Shown: one piece after another, positions 31,570-40,719 of the stretch | How the letters are laid out: the number at the start of each line of letters is the position of its first letter | Numbering within the stretch: position 1 is the stretch's first letter | Source: Pedobacter mendelii | GTDB lineage: Bacteria; Bacteroidota; Bacteroidia; Sphingobacteriales; Sphingobacteriaceae | DNA length: 64,000 bases | Direction of reading: 5' to 3' | NCBI RefSeq assembly: GCF_014635725.1 | Contig: NZ_BMDJ01000011.1 | Coordinates: 62,001-126,000 of the forward strand | Position numbers and translations under genes: made by a program | Notes under the pieces: model-generated | Database searches by the model: none | Seen by the model: the letters and a program-made list of their open reading frames with translations, nothing else | Told to the model about the DNA's origin: nothing

Positions 31570-33138
31570 ATGAGAAAAATATTAGTTCTATTAATTGCAT
31601 TGATTGCTGGTGTCGCGTTTATGGCTTACCTGTATTTTTCAAAATTAAATAATGAGAACAATGCGAAAGATTTAGCATTGCAATCTGCCACCAATAACGC
31701 TTCAGTTATTTTCGCTTTTCAAAATGATAAAAGTTTTTACCAAATCATTGAAGGTCAGGGCTTATTGCAGCAGGTTTTAGGCACACAGAAAACCTCGTTT
31801 TTAAGAAATTTAAAAGAAAGCATTGTTAACGATAACGCATTAAATGGTTTTATTGTAGATGAAAAAATCTATCTGAGCATTTTACCTGATGAGCAAAAAG
31901 AGCTAAATTTTTTAATAACCACCCAAATTTTAGTAGACAAAGATTTTAAACAATTAAACCAACTGCTTAACAAAGAGACAGAATTAACTGCCATTAAAAA
32001 AGACGTTTATAAAATTAATTTTAATGATAGTCTGTCAATTTTTATTGGCGTTCAAAACCAGGTGTTAACTGCCTCAACATCTTTAAAACTTATTGATGAT
32101 GCTTCCATAAGATTAACTGAAAATCCTTTTACGGATTATATTAACAAAAACAATCTGTTGAATAAAAACGTATTGGCGCATTTATACCTTAATTTTAATC
32201 ATGCACCAGAAGCACTAAAAAAAATAATTGCCGGTAATTTAAATGGAGAAATTTCTTTTCTTAACAAGCAAAACAGTTTTGCTTCGCTAACTTATAATTT
32301 CAGTAAAGAGAAGATTTTATTTAGTGGCACTTCAGAATTTGTAGCTACAGATAATTACCTAAAAATTTTTGAAAATGATGTTCCCCAGGCCATCAGCATT
32401 ACAAACCTATTACCTAATAATACTGCTAATTACAGCCTTTTTGCTTATAGTGATTACAAACTTTGGAACAAAAAACTTAATAATTGGCAATTATTAATAC
32501 AAGAAACAAATAAAACAGAAGGCACCATCAATTCAGTTAAAAATAATTATCGTGTTGATTTAAAATCTATCTTTTTACCTTATGTGAAAAATCAGTTTAT
32601 TAGTTTTCAATTAAGTACAACAGAAAAATTAGGTGCAATTACCTTATCAAATGGCGAAAAGGTAAAGCAATTGCTTTTAGATGTTAGTGCAGATTATAGC
32701 GATGAAATCAAAATTTTTAAATCACCTAATATTTTATACAGTTTCTTTGGTGAACCATTTAAAAAATTTGAAAGGCCATATTATACTATCGTTGATAATA
32801 ATTTGGTTTTTGCTAATAATGTAAGTACAGTTCAGTCTTTTTTGAATAGCTATAAAAACAATAAATTATTGATTCAGGATGCTTCATATCAAGATGCATT
32901 GAATCAACTTTCTACAACATCTAACATAAGTTATTATATTAATTTAAAGAATTCTGCAGACATTTTTAGAAGTAATATTACACTCCCCTATTATAAACAT
33001 TTAAAAGCAGAAGGTGGATTAAAAAGCTTTGACACTTTTTACTATCAGATGATTGCTGATAAAGACAAATTCATCACTAACATGCTTCTAAACAAATATT
33101 TAGAACTAGAAATACCAGATTCCCTAAGCAATCGTTAA
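31570..33138 (+). CDS. Large hypothetical membrane-anchored protein (DUF3352-like)
   Basis: Protein of 522 residues from the ATG at 31570 (MRKILVLLIALIAGVAFMAY); a TTG 15 bp upstream is less likely. It has one N-terminal signal anchor and then a ~490-residue extracytoplasmic domain rich in Asn, Leu and Lys, with repeated strand-helix blocks (SIFIGVQNQVLTASTSLKLIDDA; PYYTIVDNNLVFANNVSTVQ), the pattern of DUF3352-like surface proteins. No catalytic motif seen. It precedes an outer-membrane protein gene by 39 bp in the same direction, so both may work at the cell surface. Confidence 0.75.
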   Translation: MRKILVLLIALIAGVAFMAYLYFSKLNNENNAKDLALQSATNNASVIFAFQNDKSFYQIIEGQGLLQQVLGTQKTSFLRNLKESIVNDNALNGFIVDEKIYLSILPDEQKELNFLITTQILVDKDFKQLNQLLNKETELTAIKKDVYKINFNDSLSIFIGVQNQVLTASTSLKLIDDASIRLTENPFTDYINKNNLLNKNVLAHLYLNFNHAPEALKKIIAGNLNGEISFLNKQNSFASLTYNFSKEKILFSGTSEFVATDNYLKIFENDVPQAISITNLLPNNTANYSLFAYSDYKLWNKKLNNWQLLIQETNKTEGTINSVKNNYRVDLKSIFLPYVKNQFISFQLSTTEKLGAITLSNGEKVKQLLLDVSADYSDEIKIFKSPNILYSFFGEPFKKFERPYYTIVDNNLVFANNVSTVQSFLNSYKNNKLLIQDASYQDALNQLSTTSNISYYINLKNSADIFRSNITLPYYKHLKAEGGLKSFDTFYYQMIADKDKFITNMLLNKYLELEIPDSLSNR

Positions 33139-33177
33139 TTATATCAGCCAATAAACTCAAGCCAAAACCCATCATTA

Positions 33178-34587
33178 ATGAAGAAACTTATACTTGCTAT
33201 CATTCTCCTTGTATCATTCAACACCAGTTTTGCGCAACAGTATGCTTTGTTTGGTACCAAAACCATATTTGATGCCTTTGAAAATCCATCTCAAAAATCG
33301 TTCACATTAGATTCTTCCAGAAAATTTTCTTCGAACTTTTTCCTGCCTTATTTCGGTGTTAATGGCGCTACTAAAGGAAGTGCCGAATCCGTTATTCGTA
33401 GGTTAATGGTTGATGGCGTAAACGACACCAGAGATTTACCAATTGGAACGGGTGAAGTAAATCATTTTTATCAAAACAGCAATGTATATCTGCTTACTTT
33501 AAGGCTTTTCCATTCTTACAAATACCAAAAAGAAATGGGTTTTGCATGGCAAATTAGGTCAGATTCTCAAATTGATTATACGAACGAAACACTTGCCATA
33601 TTTGATTCTTACAACAGATTTCCTGAACAAACTCAATTGAATGATATTTTTAATACCAAAGGTTATCAGCAATCTTATCATCAATTTAGTTTCACTTACC
33701 GCGAAAATTATAATAAGAGATTAGCTTTTGGAGTTAAAGCAAGTTTGTTAAGTGGAATTGTTTACAACGATTTAAATATTTCAGATTCTTATCTATTCGT
33801 AGATCGCTCAAATAACTCCTTAGACTTACGCTTGGCAGGAACCTACTCTAGTAATTTTAATGACCAGAATAAAATTAACAGAAATACAGTGATTCCTAAT
33901 TTTAAGAATCCGGGAGTATCCGTTGGTTTTAGCACGAATTATACCACCAAAAAAGGATTGTTTTTAATGGCTAACATTAAAGATTTGGGCTTTATTTGGT
34001 GGAGAAAAAATACCACCAATACTACTGTAAATACTATAAGAACGATTGACGATATTGTATCCAACCAAGGCAATACCAATCGAGAGATAAGAGATATTTT
34101 CGAATCCTCAGAACAGCCGAAAAAATTCTTAGCTGCAACCAATGCTAAAGCTGATGTTTATATGTCGAAAAGTTTTGATTTTTATAACCCCGCTATAGCA
34201 ATTTCAAAAAATCTATTTTACAAAGGAGGCGATATTGCCTTCATAAACACATTTAAATACAACGATTTATCGGCAAGCATAACCCCATTATACAATTTTA
34301 ACGATGTTTATATGGTCGGTTTGCAAGGCAAATATCAAACGCCTAATTTCGAGTTATTTATGGGTACCGACAACTTAATTTCTTCAGCAAGTACAGCAAG
34401 AAATATTATAAGTAACGATGCAACAATAGGAAGTGGGTCTGTTGGTGCATCGTTTTATATGGGTGTTGGAATTAAATTCGGAAGCATTGTAAATCATCCA
34501 CAATTTAGCGATGTAATGCCAGGCATAAATGATAATGAAGGTGGAAGTTTCTTTAAAAACCTGTTTTCAATATTTAAGAAAAAATAA
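33178..34587 (+). CDS. DUF5723-type outer-membrane barrel protein
   Basis: Protein of 469 residues with a signal peptide (ending NTSFAQQ). The mature part is made of alternating amphipathic strands (FSFTYRENYNKRLAFGVKAS, VSVGFSTNYTTKKGLFLMAN, VGASFYMGVGIKFGSI), in keeping with a PorV/FadL-like barrel and the DUF5723 group. The ending SFFKNLFSIFKKK is basic rather than a classical barrel-end strand. It follows the DUF3352-like gene closely. The stop lies 4 bp from the convergent tsaB stop. Confidence 0.75.
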   Translation: MKKLILAIILLVSFNTSFAQQYALFGTKTIFDAFENPSQKSFTLDSSRKFSSNFFLPYFGVNGATKGSAESVIRRLMVDGVNDTRDLPIGTGEVNHFYQNSNVYLLTLRLFHSYKYQKEMGFAWQIRSDSQIDYTNETLAIFDSYNRFPEQTQLNDIFNTKGYQQSYHQFSFTYRENYNKRLAFGVKASLLSGIVYNDLNISDSYLFVDRSNNSLDLRLAGTYSSNFNDQNKINRNTVIPNFKNPGVSVGFSTNYTTKKGLFLMANIKDLGFIWWRKNTTNTTVNTIRTIDDIVSNQGNTNREIRDIFESSEQPKKFLAATNAKADVYMSKSFDFYNPAIAISKNLFYKGGDIAFINTFKYNDLSASITPLYNFNDVYMVGLQGKYQTPNFELFMGTDNLISSASTARNIISNDATIGSGSVGASFYMGVGIKFGSIVNHPQFSDVMPGINDNEGGSFFKNLFSIFKKK

Positions 34588-34591
34588 TACG

Positions 34592-35278
34592 CTAAACTTT
34601 TTTCTTGGGTTGTGTTAAAACGAAATCTTTAAGATAGAATGGTTCAAAGTAAGCTACATCTTCAAAATTAGCACTCGTAAAAGCATTCTCTGCTAATAAA
34701 GACATGTTACTTGCTGCATTAAAGTTTGAAGCACTAAAAAAAGCATTTGTGTGATTTAAAACATCTGTACATTTCGCCGCACCATCACCTAAAAACGTAA
34801 TTTTATTAGTCGAAAGTAATTTAGCATAACTATGTTCATCAATAATTTTTGCTGATGTCTCTTCCAATACACTTAGTTGGCTATCAAAAACAGTTGAATA
34901 AACCTCCATCCTTCTTGCGTCAATCATCGGGCAAACTAAACCATCATAATCAGGATTTTCTAAAATAAAACCTGCAGCCATCATTTTTAAGGTTTCGATA
35001 GCAATTAATGGCTTATCCAAAGCAAAACATAAACCCTTCGCTGTAGAAACCCCGATGCGCAAACCTGTATAAGAACCTGGGCCTTTGCTAATTGCAATGG
35101 CATCTAAATCTTTTAATTCGAGTTTAGAAGCAAACATTACTTCTTCAATAAACAAAGTTAAATTGCTTGCATGCAAGTTTAAACCACTTTCCTCTTTCAC
35201 AACAATAGCTTTACCATCAATCGATAAAGCAACCGAACAAACAGCTGTAGCCGTTTCTATTTGAAGTATTTTAGCCAT
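34592..35278 (-). CDS. tsaB: tRNA threonylcarbamoyladenosine biosynthesis protein TsaB
   Basis: Partner of TsaD in making t6A37 in ANN-decoding tRNAs. The 228-residue ASKHA-fold protein shows ILQIETATAVCSVALSIDG at the N-terminus, LDAIAISKGPGSYTGLRIGV (~58-77) and CPMIDARRMEVYSTVFD (~115-131), all typical. Length is standard. It follows yidD by 58 bp in the same direction. Confidence 0.94.
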   Translation of the reverse strand: MAKILQIETATAVCSVALSIDGKAIVVKEESGLNLHASNLTLFIEEVMFASKLELKDLDAIAISKGPGSYTGLRIGVSTAKGLCFALDKPLIAIETLKMMAAGFILENPDYDGLVCPMIDARRMEVYSTVFDSQLSVLEETSAKIIDEHSYAKLLSTNKITFLGDGAAKCTDVLNHTNAFFSASNFNAASNMSLLAENAFTSANFEDVAYFEPFYLKDFVLTQPKKKV

Positions 35279-35336
35279 AACGCAAAGATATCAATAATGG
35301 AATATGTAAAATAGAAAATCTGCGATGTTGAAGAAG

Positions 35337-35567
35337 TTAAGGTACAGGATCGTGACCATATTTGCCCCAGGGATGACAACGACCAATTCTTTTTAAAGCC
35401 ATCCAACCGCCTTTAAATGGACCATGCTTTCTAATTGCTTCGATTCCATATTGAGAACAAGTTGGAGTAAACCTACAGTTCGCACCCAACATAGGTGAGA
35501 TCGCATATTGATAAATCCTTATTAACCCTAAAAACAACCAACCGAAAACTCTATTTATCAACTTCAT
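35337..35567 (-). CDS. yidD: Membrane protein insertion efficiency factor YidD
   Basis: Small basic protein of 76 residues thought to assist YidC-mediated insertion at the inner membrane. It carries the family signature RIYQYAISPMLGANCRFTPT followed by CSQYGIEAIRKHG and ends CHPWGKYGHDPVP; the three conserved cysteines are present. Its start overlaps the rnpA stop by 17 bp, giving the classic rpmH-rnpA-yidD order. yidC itself is not next; tsaB follows instead. Confidence 0.95.
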   Translation of the reverse strand: MKLINRVFGWLFLGLIRIYQYAISPMLGANCRFTPTCSQYGIEAIRKHGPFKGGWMALKRIGRCHPWGKYGHDPVP

Positions 35568-35949
35568 TCGGCTCGATTAACTTAAAAAATCGGTTAAATG
35601 TCGCAATTAATTTTTTTTCTACGAAAGAAAATTCATACTTCTCTTTTCCAATAAACTGAATAGAAAATAGAAGCAAGCCTTTATCTGAAGGCAAGTGCGC
35701 ATAAAATTTTTCTAGCTTATTTAGTCTGTAAGCCTCACGAATGCGACGCTTGAGCAAGTTGCGATCAACGGCATGCTTGTATCTTTTTTTAGGAACATTG
35801 ATAACAACTTGCGCCCGAACTTCAGACGGCTCATTAATAAAAAGATAAGATACCCTAAATGGATATAATAAAAAAGAAGAACCGTTTTTGAACAGCAGAT
35901 CTAAATGTTTTCTGCTGCATAACCGTTCTTCTTTCCTGAATGTATACAT
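35551..35949 (-). CDS. rnpA: Ribonuclease P protein component
   Basis: Protein cofactor of RNase P for tRNA 5' maturation. From the ATG at 35949 (MYTFRKEERLCSRKHLDLLF) it has 132 residues, the normal size. A longer frame to 36009 would add an unrelated leader and is rejected. The RNR-like basic helix is in KKRYKHAVDRNLLKRRIREA (~62-81), which is the signature of the family. It lies 67 bp after rpmH and overlaps yidD by 17 bp. Confidence 0.94.
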   Translation of the reverse strand: MYTFRKEERLCSRKHLDLLFKNGSSFLLYPFRVSYLFINEPSEVRAQVVINVPKKRYKHAVDRNLLKRRIREAYRLNKLEKFYAHLPSDKGLLLFSIQFIGKEKYEFSFVEKKLIATFNRFFKLIEPNEVDK

Positions 35950-36016
35950 ATTTTTTTGATTGGTAATTGCAGATTTTGATCTGCCAGTCCCGATTACTCG
36001 GAAAAGCAATCAAAAA

Positions 36017-36175
36017 TTATGCTTTATGCTTGCGTTCGTCAGAAACTGTTAATCTTTTTCTTCCTTTAGCACGACGTGATGCTAATACTCGTCTGCCGTT
36101 AGCTGTTGCCATTCTTTCGCGGAAGCCGTGTTTGTTTCTTCTCTTTCTTTGCGAAGGTTGGTATGTTCTTTTCAT
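36017..36175 (-). CDS. rpmH: 50S ribosomal protein L34
   Basis: Read directly from the sequence: 52 residues, starting MKRTYQPSQRKRRNKHGFRE, continuing through RMATANGRRVLASRRAKGRK and ending SDERKHKA. The KRTYQPS and HGFR.RM..GR.VL..RR.KGR motifs are diagnostic. It is the first gene of the rpmH-rnpA-yidD operon, behind a TATATTTG -7 box. The last ~6 residues extend beyond the usual end of L34, which is normal in this phylum. Confidence 0.96.
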   Translation of the reverse strand: MKRTYQPSQRKRRNKHGFRERMATANGRRVLASRRAKGRKRLTVSDERKHKA

Positions 36176-36216
36176 GACTGTATATTATCTTATTATAATT
36201 TCAAAATTAAGAGGTG

Positions 36217-36247
36217 CAAATATAAAGTGATTTCTCTACAAATCCAA
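36217..36247 (-). promoter_or_regulatory. Promoter of the rpmH operon
   Basis: On the minus strand TATATTTG (36224 down to 36217) exactly fits TAnnTTTG, with TTG at 36247-36245, 20 bp upstream. The leader would be ~38 nt. The rest of the 267-bp gap 36176-36442 is AT-rich; no dnaA box array or further gene was seen. Confidence 0.65.
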
Positions 36248-36429
36248 GCCTGATTAATTTTATTTTTCTATTTGAAAAGCAAATGTAGTAATTCTTTTTA
36301 AAATCCTATCTTAACTCAATCTCGGTGGCAGAAAAGAAAGCAATATTTCATGTAATTCTATAGATAATTATTGAATAGCAATTCTTGCTTTATTAAGAGA
36401 TTTTTAGAAAACGGAAAACGTTAATTAAT

Positions 36430-36437
36430 TATATTTG
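36430..36437 (+). promoter_or_regulatory. -7 box abutting a start codon
   Basis: TATATTTG ends 5 bp before the ATG at 36443. Transcription would begin within a few bases of the start codon, giving a leaderless or near-leaderless mRNA. No clear -33 element was found. Confidence 0.45.
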
Positions 36438-36442
36438 AACCG

Positions 36443-36931
36443 ATGAGAATTACAAAAACTCCTCTATTGAAAAGTGATATGCAATTATTAAACAGGGCAT
36501 ACCGTATCAGGCTATGGCTTGGAATTTTGTTTATTCTGCCTATTACTTTAGCAACAACAGCTGTTGCCTATCTTATTATTCAAGAATTACGTTCCGAGCA
36601 AATTACGACATTAGTTGTTTGTGGTAGTATTTTTGTTTTTATTATTATTTATTTGTTAAAAAGATTTGTGATCCCATTTTACCTGAACTCTTACAAAAAC
36701 TTATCCAGTAAAGAAAAAATAATTGTTGAGACTAACATTATTAATATAGAAAGTCGTGTTACCAGCAGAGGAATAAAATTTATTGTTGATACAGAGTATA
36801 GATTCATTGATTCTTGGTCAGTTTCTATTCTTAAAACGGAATTAAATTATAACGAAATGTTTCAAGGGATGAGTATTAAAATACATTGTCTAGAAAATAA
36901 TAAAATAGATATACTTTATATAACACGTTAA
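36443..36931 (+). CDS. Hypothetical protein with two transmembrane helices
   Basis: Protein of 162 residues with two membrane segments (~27-48 IRLWLGILFILPITLATTAV and ~57-78 LVVCGSIFVFIIIYLLKRF), then a cytoplasmic or periplasmic ~75-residue beta-rich tail (IIVETNIINIESRVTSRGIK, then DTEYRFID and MSIKIHCLENNKIDI). The tail with alternating strands resembles an OB-like or SHOCT-less accessory domain. The family is not recognised. It stands alone between the rpmH promoter and the convergent LytTR regulator. Confidence 0.6.
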   Translation: MRITKTPLLKSDMQLLNRAYRIRLWLGILFILPITLATTAVAYLIIQELRSEQITTLVVCGSIFVFIIIYLLKRFVIPFYLNSYKNLSSKEKIIVETNIINIESRVTSRGIKFIVDTEYRFIDSWSVSILKTELNYNEMFQGMSIKIHCLENNKIDILYITR

Positions 36932-36971
36932 ATAAAACTTAATGTTAATGTTTAAACCATAATTACGATAA

Positions 36972-37706
36972 TTATAAACCCAAAGCAGCCTTTAGTTTTA
37001 CATAACCAGTTTTACTCACTGGGAGCCAGATATCGGATTTTAGCAATACAACATAACTATCTTTCTCTTTAAGTTCGATTTTAGTTACCTGTGCAAGGTT
37101 AATAATATACGAACGATGAATACGGATAAATTGTCCTGCATCAAGCGTTTGCTCAAAAAAGGCCATGGTTTTATTTTTGTAGAATGCACCATCAGCCGTA
37201 CTTAATTTCACATAATCATCATCAGCCTCTAAATAATTAATGTCTGCAATAGGTATAATTTTGATTATTCCATCTTTTTTAACAACAACTCTATTATTTT
37301 GAGCAGGACTCATTGCTGCAGCATCTAAAACAGCTTCTGTATTTTCGGTTTGATGTAATCTCGATGGTAATTTCTGCATAGCCAAATCGAAGCGATTCTT
37401 ATCAATTGGCTTTAATAAGTAATCAACAGCATTAACTTCAAATGCTTTAATTGCATATTCGTCAAATGCGGTTGTGAAAATTACAGCAAGTTTATCTTCT
37501 ACTAGTTCAAGCATTTCAAAACCACTTATTTTTGGCATTTGTATATCTAAGAAAACCAGGTCAGGTTTATGCTGGGTTATTGCTTTTAAGCCTTCAAAGC
37601 CATCATTACATTCTGCAACAATTTCTATCTCTTTGTATTCTGAAAGGTAAAATTTTACAATATCTCTTGCTAAAGGCTCATCATCGATTAGTATGGTCCT
37701 GATCAT
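36972..37706 (-). CDS. LytTR-family response regulator
   Basis: Regulator of 244 residues. The receiver domain (1-~120) has DDEPLARD, the phospho-acceptor Asp54 in LVFLDIQMPK and the lysine in YLLKPIDK. The C-terminal LytTR DNA-binding domain (~140-244) includes KKDGIIKIIPIADINYLEAD and FIRIHRSYIINLAQV. It overlaps the end of the sensor kinase gene by 26 bp, so the two are one transcription unit. LytTR/LytS pairs in Bacteroidota often control surface or carbon-related genes; a LiaF-like membrane gene upstream may be part of this system. Confidence 0.94.
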   Translation of the reverse strand: MIRTILIDDEPLARDIVKFYLSEYKEIEIVAECNDGFEGLKAITQHKPDLVFLDIQMPKISGFEMLELVEDKLAVIFTTAFDEYAIKAFEVNAVDYLLKPIDKNRFDLAMQKLPSRLHQTENTEAVLDAAAMSPAQNNRVVVKKDGIIKIIPIADINYLEADDDYVKLSTADGAFYKNKTMAFFEQTLDAGQFIRIHRSYIINLAQVTKIELKEKDSYVVLLKSDIWLPVSKTGYVKLKAALGL

Positions 37707-38745
37707 TTTTTTGAGGAATTTTTAAAGTGGTAATATATAAATTATTTGCCTCAATTTCAGTTTGCAATAGATGAGGGTTAGCAAATAAAAGGTATAATCT
37801 TCTTTTTATGGCAGTTAATCCAAATCCCGTTCCTCCAGTAGCCTTCATTTCTGGGTCAAAAGGATTCTGAACCCTTAAATTTAAAACATCATTTTCAACT
37901 GAAACATCAATTTTAATTGTTATGCCTGCTGAAGTATTATACAGCCCAAATTTAATTGCATTTTCTACAATTGGTTGTAATAAAGTTCCTGGCAAACACA
38001 AATTTAGTGTATCATCGTTTACATTAACTTCAATACTCAAACGATGACTGAAGCGAACTTTTTCTATATCTAAATAAAGTTGAATGTATTCCATTTCTTC
38101 TTCAACAGAAACCCAAAGTTCATCATCCCGTTTAAGCGTTCCTCTTAGAAAAGAAGCTAATTTAGTAATCATCACACCGGCCTCTTTCGGGTTTACCATG
38201 GTTAAAGCAAAAACAGAATTTAAGCTATTAAACAGAAAATGTGGTTGTAATTGATGTCTTAATTTATTTAATTCTGCTTCTTTTGCTAAATTCTGAGCTG
38301 TTAACAATCTACCTTGTGTTTCAGATTGTTCTTCTAACCTATACCATAAAATATTTGCCAAAGCACACCATCCCAAACACATAAAAGAAATTAATCCACG
38401 GAAAGGAAATGAAAAATTGTAGAAATCCTGATAATTCTTAAAATCTGTAAAAATGAATAGAAGGGTATATTTTGCAAGATAAATAATAAAAAAAGTGAGT
38501 GCCAAAGAGATGATTAGAACATATAAAATTCGTTCATTTTTAGGCTGATAATAGCCAAGCATATTACTAATACTTACACAGGCAATAGCTAATAGGAAAT
38601 TGGTGATTGTACTATCTGTAAATGAAATCATCCAAGAGAAATTTACCACATAATGTAAGCCTGCAGCACATAAAATTATCCATGCTATTGCAAAAGCAAT
38701 GGAAATTTTCTGTATTTTTTGAACGGATAATGGTCTGGTTGTCAA
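37681..38745 (-). CDS. LytS-type sensor histidine kinase
   Basis: Membrane kinase of 354 residues. Four to five transmembrane helices span ~13-150 (ISIAFAIAWIILCAAGLHYV; FLLAIACVSISNMLGYY; VLIISLALTFFIIYLAKYTLL). The cytoplasmic His_kinase domain has the phospho-acceptor in LRHQLQPHFLFNSLNSVF (~172-189), and the ATP-binding domain has PGTLLQPIVENAIKFGLY with the glycine box GGTGFGLTAIKRRL. No PAS or extracytoplasmic sensor domain is visible, so sensing is probably by the membrane part. It overlaps the LytTR regulator by 26 bp. Confidence 0.93.
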   Translation of the reverse strand: MTTRPLSVQKIQKISIAFAIAWIILCAAGLHYVVNFSWMISFTDSTITNFLLAIACVSISNMLGYYQPKNERILYVLIISLALTFFIIYLAKYTLLFIFTDFKNYQDFYNFSFPFRGLISFMCLGWCALANILWYRLEEQSETQGRLLTAQNLAKEAELNKLRHQLQPHFLFNSLNSVFALTMVNPKEAGVMITKLASFLRGTLKRDDELWVSVEEEMEYIQLYLDIEKVRFSHRLSIEVNVNDDTLNLCLPGTLLQPIVENAIKFGLYNTSAGITIKIDVSVENDVLNLRVQNPFDPEMKATGGTGFGLTAIKRRLYLLFANPHLLQTEIEANNLYITTLKIPQKNDQDHTNR

Positions 38746-38910
38746 TTTGTATTAGTTTAGAAAATAGTTATTATAAGTATGAAATTTTCGGATAAGCTTT
38801 GGGTGATACTTCCCAAACTTACCCCTCCTACCCATCATTTGATGCCGATTAATTCATCAGAGCTATCGCTTTTCATATTTTAGATTTTGCCTATTCTTGA
38901 TAAGCAAAAT

Positions 38911-39678
38911 CTAAAAACTCTTAATTTCTATACCACCAAACATTACGGTTCCATCAATCACTAAGGTTTTCTGTACCTCACCAGTAGGAATTAAATGCCC
39001 GCGTTTATCTTCTACACTACCAAATATTGGCGTTACGTTCGATTTGATAATCCAGTTTTGTGGTACAACTAATTTAATCCCACCAAAAATTGCAGTAGCA
39101 TCAAGTGCAATGCTTTCTGTAAAGTCAGCTTGAATAAAATTTAAATCTGCCCCACCAAATACAACCGTAACATCGCCACCTTTTAAATTTTTTGAATAAA
39201 CAATTTGATTACTTCCACCAAAAACTGCGGTTGCCTCTACAAAATCATGATTGTTTGAATTTTTATCATCGATTAATGGCTCATTTTCTGCTGTTGAATT
39301 AAAACTATCAGTAAAACGATTTCTCTTTCTTCTCTTCCACTCTCCTTTTGGTTTAAAAATTAAATAACCTCCTAAAATTACTAATCCAATGCCTAAGGCA
39401 TATTTTGAGGCATCGAAATTTAATCCTGTAATATCATCTATTGTAAAATAAGAACCGATTAAAACCATAATTAACCACCCAGCCCCTTTAAAATTACGCC
39501 TAACGCCAACAAAAAGACCTATTACAATTAAAAGTGTATGCCAGCTAAAAACCCAATGCGGAATATCGAAACCCATATTATCTAAAAGAAATGCAAGTCC
39601 GATGAAAACAATTACTAAACCGCTAAGCATTCTACCTGTACGATTAGTAGATAAATTATTATTATTTGAATTTTCCAT
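38911..39678 (-). CDS. LiaF-like membrane protein with cell-wall-active-response C-terminus
   Basis: From the ATG at 39678 (MENSNNNNLSTNRTGRMLSG) it has 255 residues; an earlier frame to 39753 adds an unlikely aromatic-rich leader. Three or four N-terminal transmembrane helices (LVIVFIGLAFLLDNMGFDIP; HTLLIVIGLFVGV; LIMVLIGSYFTI; ALGIGLVILGGYLIF) are followed by a ~110-residue beta-solenoid-like domain with repeated 'VFGG' units (ATAVFGGSNQIVYS; DVTVVFGGADLNF; DATAIFGGIKLVVP; DGTVMFGGIEIKSF). This resembles LiaF C-terminal repeats. It precedes the LytS-LytTR pair by 165 bp and may influence it. Confidence 0.82.
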   Translation of the reverse strand: MENSNNNNLSTNRTGRMLSGLVIVFIGLAFLLDNMGFDIPHWVFSWHTLLIVIGLFVGVRRNFKGAGWLIMVLIGSYFTIDDITGLNFDASKYALGIGLVILGGYLIFKPKGEWKRRKRNRFTDSFNSTAENEPLIDDKNSNNHDFVEATAVFGGSNQIVYSKNLKGGDVTVVFGGADLNFIQADFTESIALDATAIFGGIKLVVPQNWIIKSNVTPIFGSVEDKRGHLIPTGEVQKTLVIDGTVMFGGIEIKSF

Positions 39679-39808
39679 TTGTGCAATTATTAATAACCAA
39701 AAGTATTTATAATGATGTAAGAAATATAGTACTAACCTGCAAAAAAAGGCCAAAAAGCGGTAAGCTGCCTTATTTCATCGGTGAATAATATTTTAGTATT
39801 TTAAGGGC

Positions 39809-40681
39809 ATGAAAAATTTTTTATTTGTTCTATCCCTGTTTATCTCAATAAGCGTTTTTGCTCAAACTAGCATCAGTGATTATAAAATATACGATGTAAA
39901 AAAGCAAAAGATAATATCGTTAGATGACATTATTATCGACATGGAAAAAGCCGATGTTTTATTTTTTGGTGAAGACCATAATGATTCTATCGGACATAAT
40001 CTGGAAACTGAAATTTTTAAAAAATTAAGTGAGAAATTCCCTAAAAAAACAGCCTTAACATTGGAGATGTTTTACACTGATACACAACCTATTATAAACG
40101 AATATCTTGCGGGTTTAATATCAGAGAAAAACTTTATTAAAGAAGGTAGAGCATGGCCAAATTATAAAGATTATCGCCCAATGATAGAGTACGCTAAAGT
40201 ACGCAAAATTGAAGTTATTGGAGCAAATGCGGCTACACGATACAGCAATGCGGTAACGAAAGATGGTTTAGAAATATTAAAATATTTTCCTAATAGTTCT
40301 TTATCTTTTCTACCTCCTTTACCAATTGATACGGCAATAGGAAGGTATAATGAGAAATTTTCAGAAACAATGGGTGGACATAGCATGGGACCCATGAAAA
40401 TTTATCAGACACAAAACCTTTGGGATGCAACAATGGCCTGGTCTATTGCCAAATTTACACAAGAACACAAAAAGATGAAAATTTTACAGCTCAATGGAAG
40501 ATTCCATAGTGATGAAAAATTAGGAACTTTTGCTAAGCTTAAACAATATGTTCCGAAATTACAGCTTTTAAATATTTCATCTTTTTCTGATGAAAACTTT
40601 GACAATCCAGATTGGAAGAAATTTGAAAATCTTGGAGATTACATTATTATTACTAACCCAAAAATTAAAAGAAGTTTTTAA
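39809..40681 (+). CDS. ChaN/Tiki-superfamily haem-binding-type lipoprotein-like protein
   Basis: Exported protein of 290 residues (signal peptide ending ISVFAQ). The ChaN domain begins with KKQKIISLDDIIIDMEKADV and FFGEDHNDSIGHNLE, where the conserved GE.H motif is seen, and continues with TLEMFYTDTQPIINEYLAG and ends QLNGRFHSDEKLG, with its GxxH-type motif. The Tiki superfamily includes metalloproteases and haem-binding proteins; ChaN of Campylobacter binds haem. No lipobox cysteine is present, so the mature protein is probably soluble periplasmic. It ends at a strong two-way terminator. Confidence 0.85.
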   Translation: MKNFLFVLSLFISISVFAQTSISDYKIYDVKKQKIISLDDIIIDMEKADVLFFGEDHNDSIGHNLETEIFKKLSEKFPKKTALTLEMFYTDTQPIINEYLAGLISEKNFIKEGRAWPNYKDYRPMIEYAKVRKIEVIGANAATRYSNAVTKDGLEILKYFPNSSLSFLPPLPIDTAIGRYNEKFSETMGGHSMGPMKIYQTQNLWDATMAWSIAKFTQEHKKMKILQLNGRFHSDEKLGTFAKLKQYVPKLQLLNISSFSDENFDNPDWKKFENLGDYIIITNPKIKRSF

Positions 40682-40718
40682 AAAATAAGATTCGCAAGCA
40701 GCCGCGAATCTTATTTTT
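40681..40718. terminator. Bidirectional terminator between the ChaN-like gene and mscL
   Basis: Perfect 15-bp stem AAAAATAAGATTCGC (40681-40695) / GCGAATCTTATTTTT (40704-40718), 8-nt loop, with T-runs on both strands. It begins at the last base of the ChaN-like stop codon and ends 1 bp before the mscL stop. Confidence 0.88.
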
Positions 40719-40719
40719 T

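Noticed and set aside
36176..36442. Replication origin near rpmH-rnpA
   Set aside because: No dnaA gene and no cluster of DnaA boxes were seen; in Bacteroidota rpmH need not mark oriC.
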